Shown here: piece after piece, positions 37,309 through 37,485 of the stretch
How the letters are laid out: every line of letters begins with the position of its first letter
Numbering within the stretch: position 1 is the stretch's first letter
Source: an uncultured Chitinophagales bacterium
GTDB lineage: Bacteria > Bacteroidota > Bacteroidia > Chitinophagales > Chitinophagaceae
NCBI GenBank assembly: GCA_946886475.1
Contig: CAMPIQ010000018.1
Coordinates: 1-37,485 of the forward strand
Direction of reading: 5' to 3'
DNA: 37,485 bases
Position numbers and translations under genes: made by a program
Notes under the pieces: generated by a model
Told to the model about the DNA's origin: nothing
Seen by the model: the letters and a program-made list of their open reading frames with translations, nothing else
Databases searched by the model: none

Positions 37309-37485
37309 AAAACAGATTTTATGAGAACAAGGTAAAAATTTCCTGTGGCATTCAAAACCTGTAAGCATTTTATGCTGAAAGAAAAATGAACTTTTTGTTC
37401 TCCACCCCTCAGGGATAATTTGCGGCTAAAACAAAGTGGCCCGCCTGCTTAATAAAAAAGAAAAATATTAAAACATTAATAATGT

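Overview
The window looks like chromosomal DNA of a Bacteroidota bacterium, most likely of the Chitinophagaceae (inference). The sequence shows a SusC/SusD pair, SusE-type lipoproteins, two type A and one type B type IX secretion (T9SS) C-terminal signals, DUF1206 and DUF3943 proteins, start codons without clear Shine-Dalgarno sequences, and one promoter resembling the Bacteroidota pattern (TTTG ... TAnnTTTG). I see no rRNA, tRNA, CRISPR array, transposase or integrase. No stretch longer than 300 bases lacks a gene.

Layout. (1) 140-7756 (+): a giant secreted two-beta-helix protein with a T9SS type A tail and a strong terminator. (2) 7976-8515 (+): a small HD-domain hydrolase. (3) 8686-25789 (-): a 17-kb polysaccharide utilisation locus (PUL). 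In transcription order it holds a T9SS-exported GH13 alpha-amylase, a Nudix/winged-helix (NrtR-like) regulator abutting it, susC, susD, two SusE-type lipoproteins, a hairpin terminator, a clan GH-A glycoside hydrolase, a triplet of palindromes, and a GH2-GH53 fusion enzyme. (4) 26007-34449: mostly single housekeeping or uncharacterised genes. These are NAD-dependent ligase ligA, an HNH/helix-turn-helix protein, a small lipoprotein, a DUF1206 membrane protein, a c-type haem lipoprotein, an ATP-dependent ligase-polymerase of the LigD type, and a DUF3943 protein. (5) 34603-36531 (+): a T9SS type B surface protein. (6) 36625-37308 (-): a membrane-anchored protein made of about eight 23-residue repeats.

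How the PUL probably works (inference). The SusE-type lipoproteins and SusD capture a galactose-containing glycan at the surface and SusC imports it. The clan GH-A enzyme and the GH2-GH53 fusion cut it, with GH53 cutting beta-1,4-galactan internally and GH2 removing galactose. The Nudix-type regulator has lost the catalytic glutamates and is the likely sugar-responsive switch. The alpha-amylase at the head of the cluster acts on a different linkage, so the locus may serve two glycans, or the amylase may only share its transcript with the regulator.

The most interesting items are the GH2-GH53 fusion, the three palindromes spaced exactly 22 bp apart, the unassigned clan GH-A enzyme, the catalytically dead Nudix regulator with a nearby hairpin that could be its operator, the 23-residue-repeat membrane protein, and the HNH-like protein with a changed HNH motif and an added helix-turn-helix. 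All family assignments come from reading motifs by eye, without database searches.
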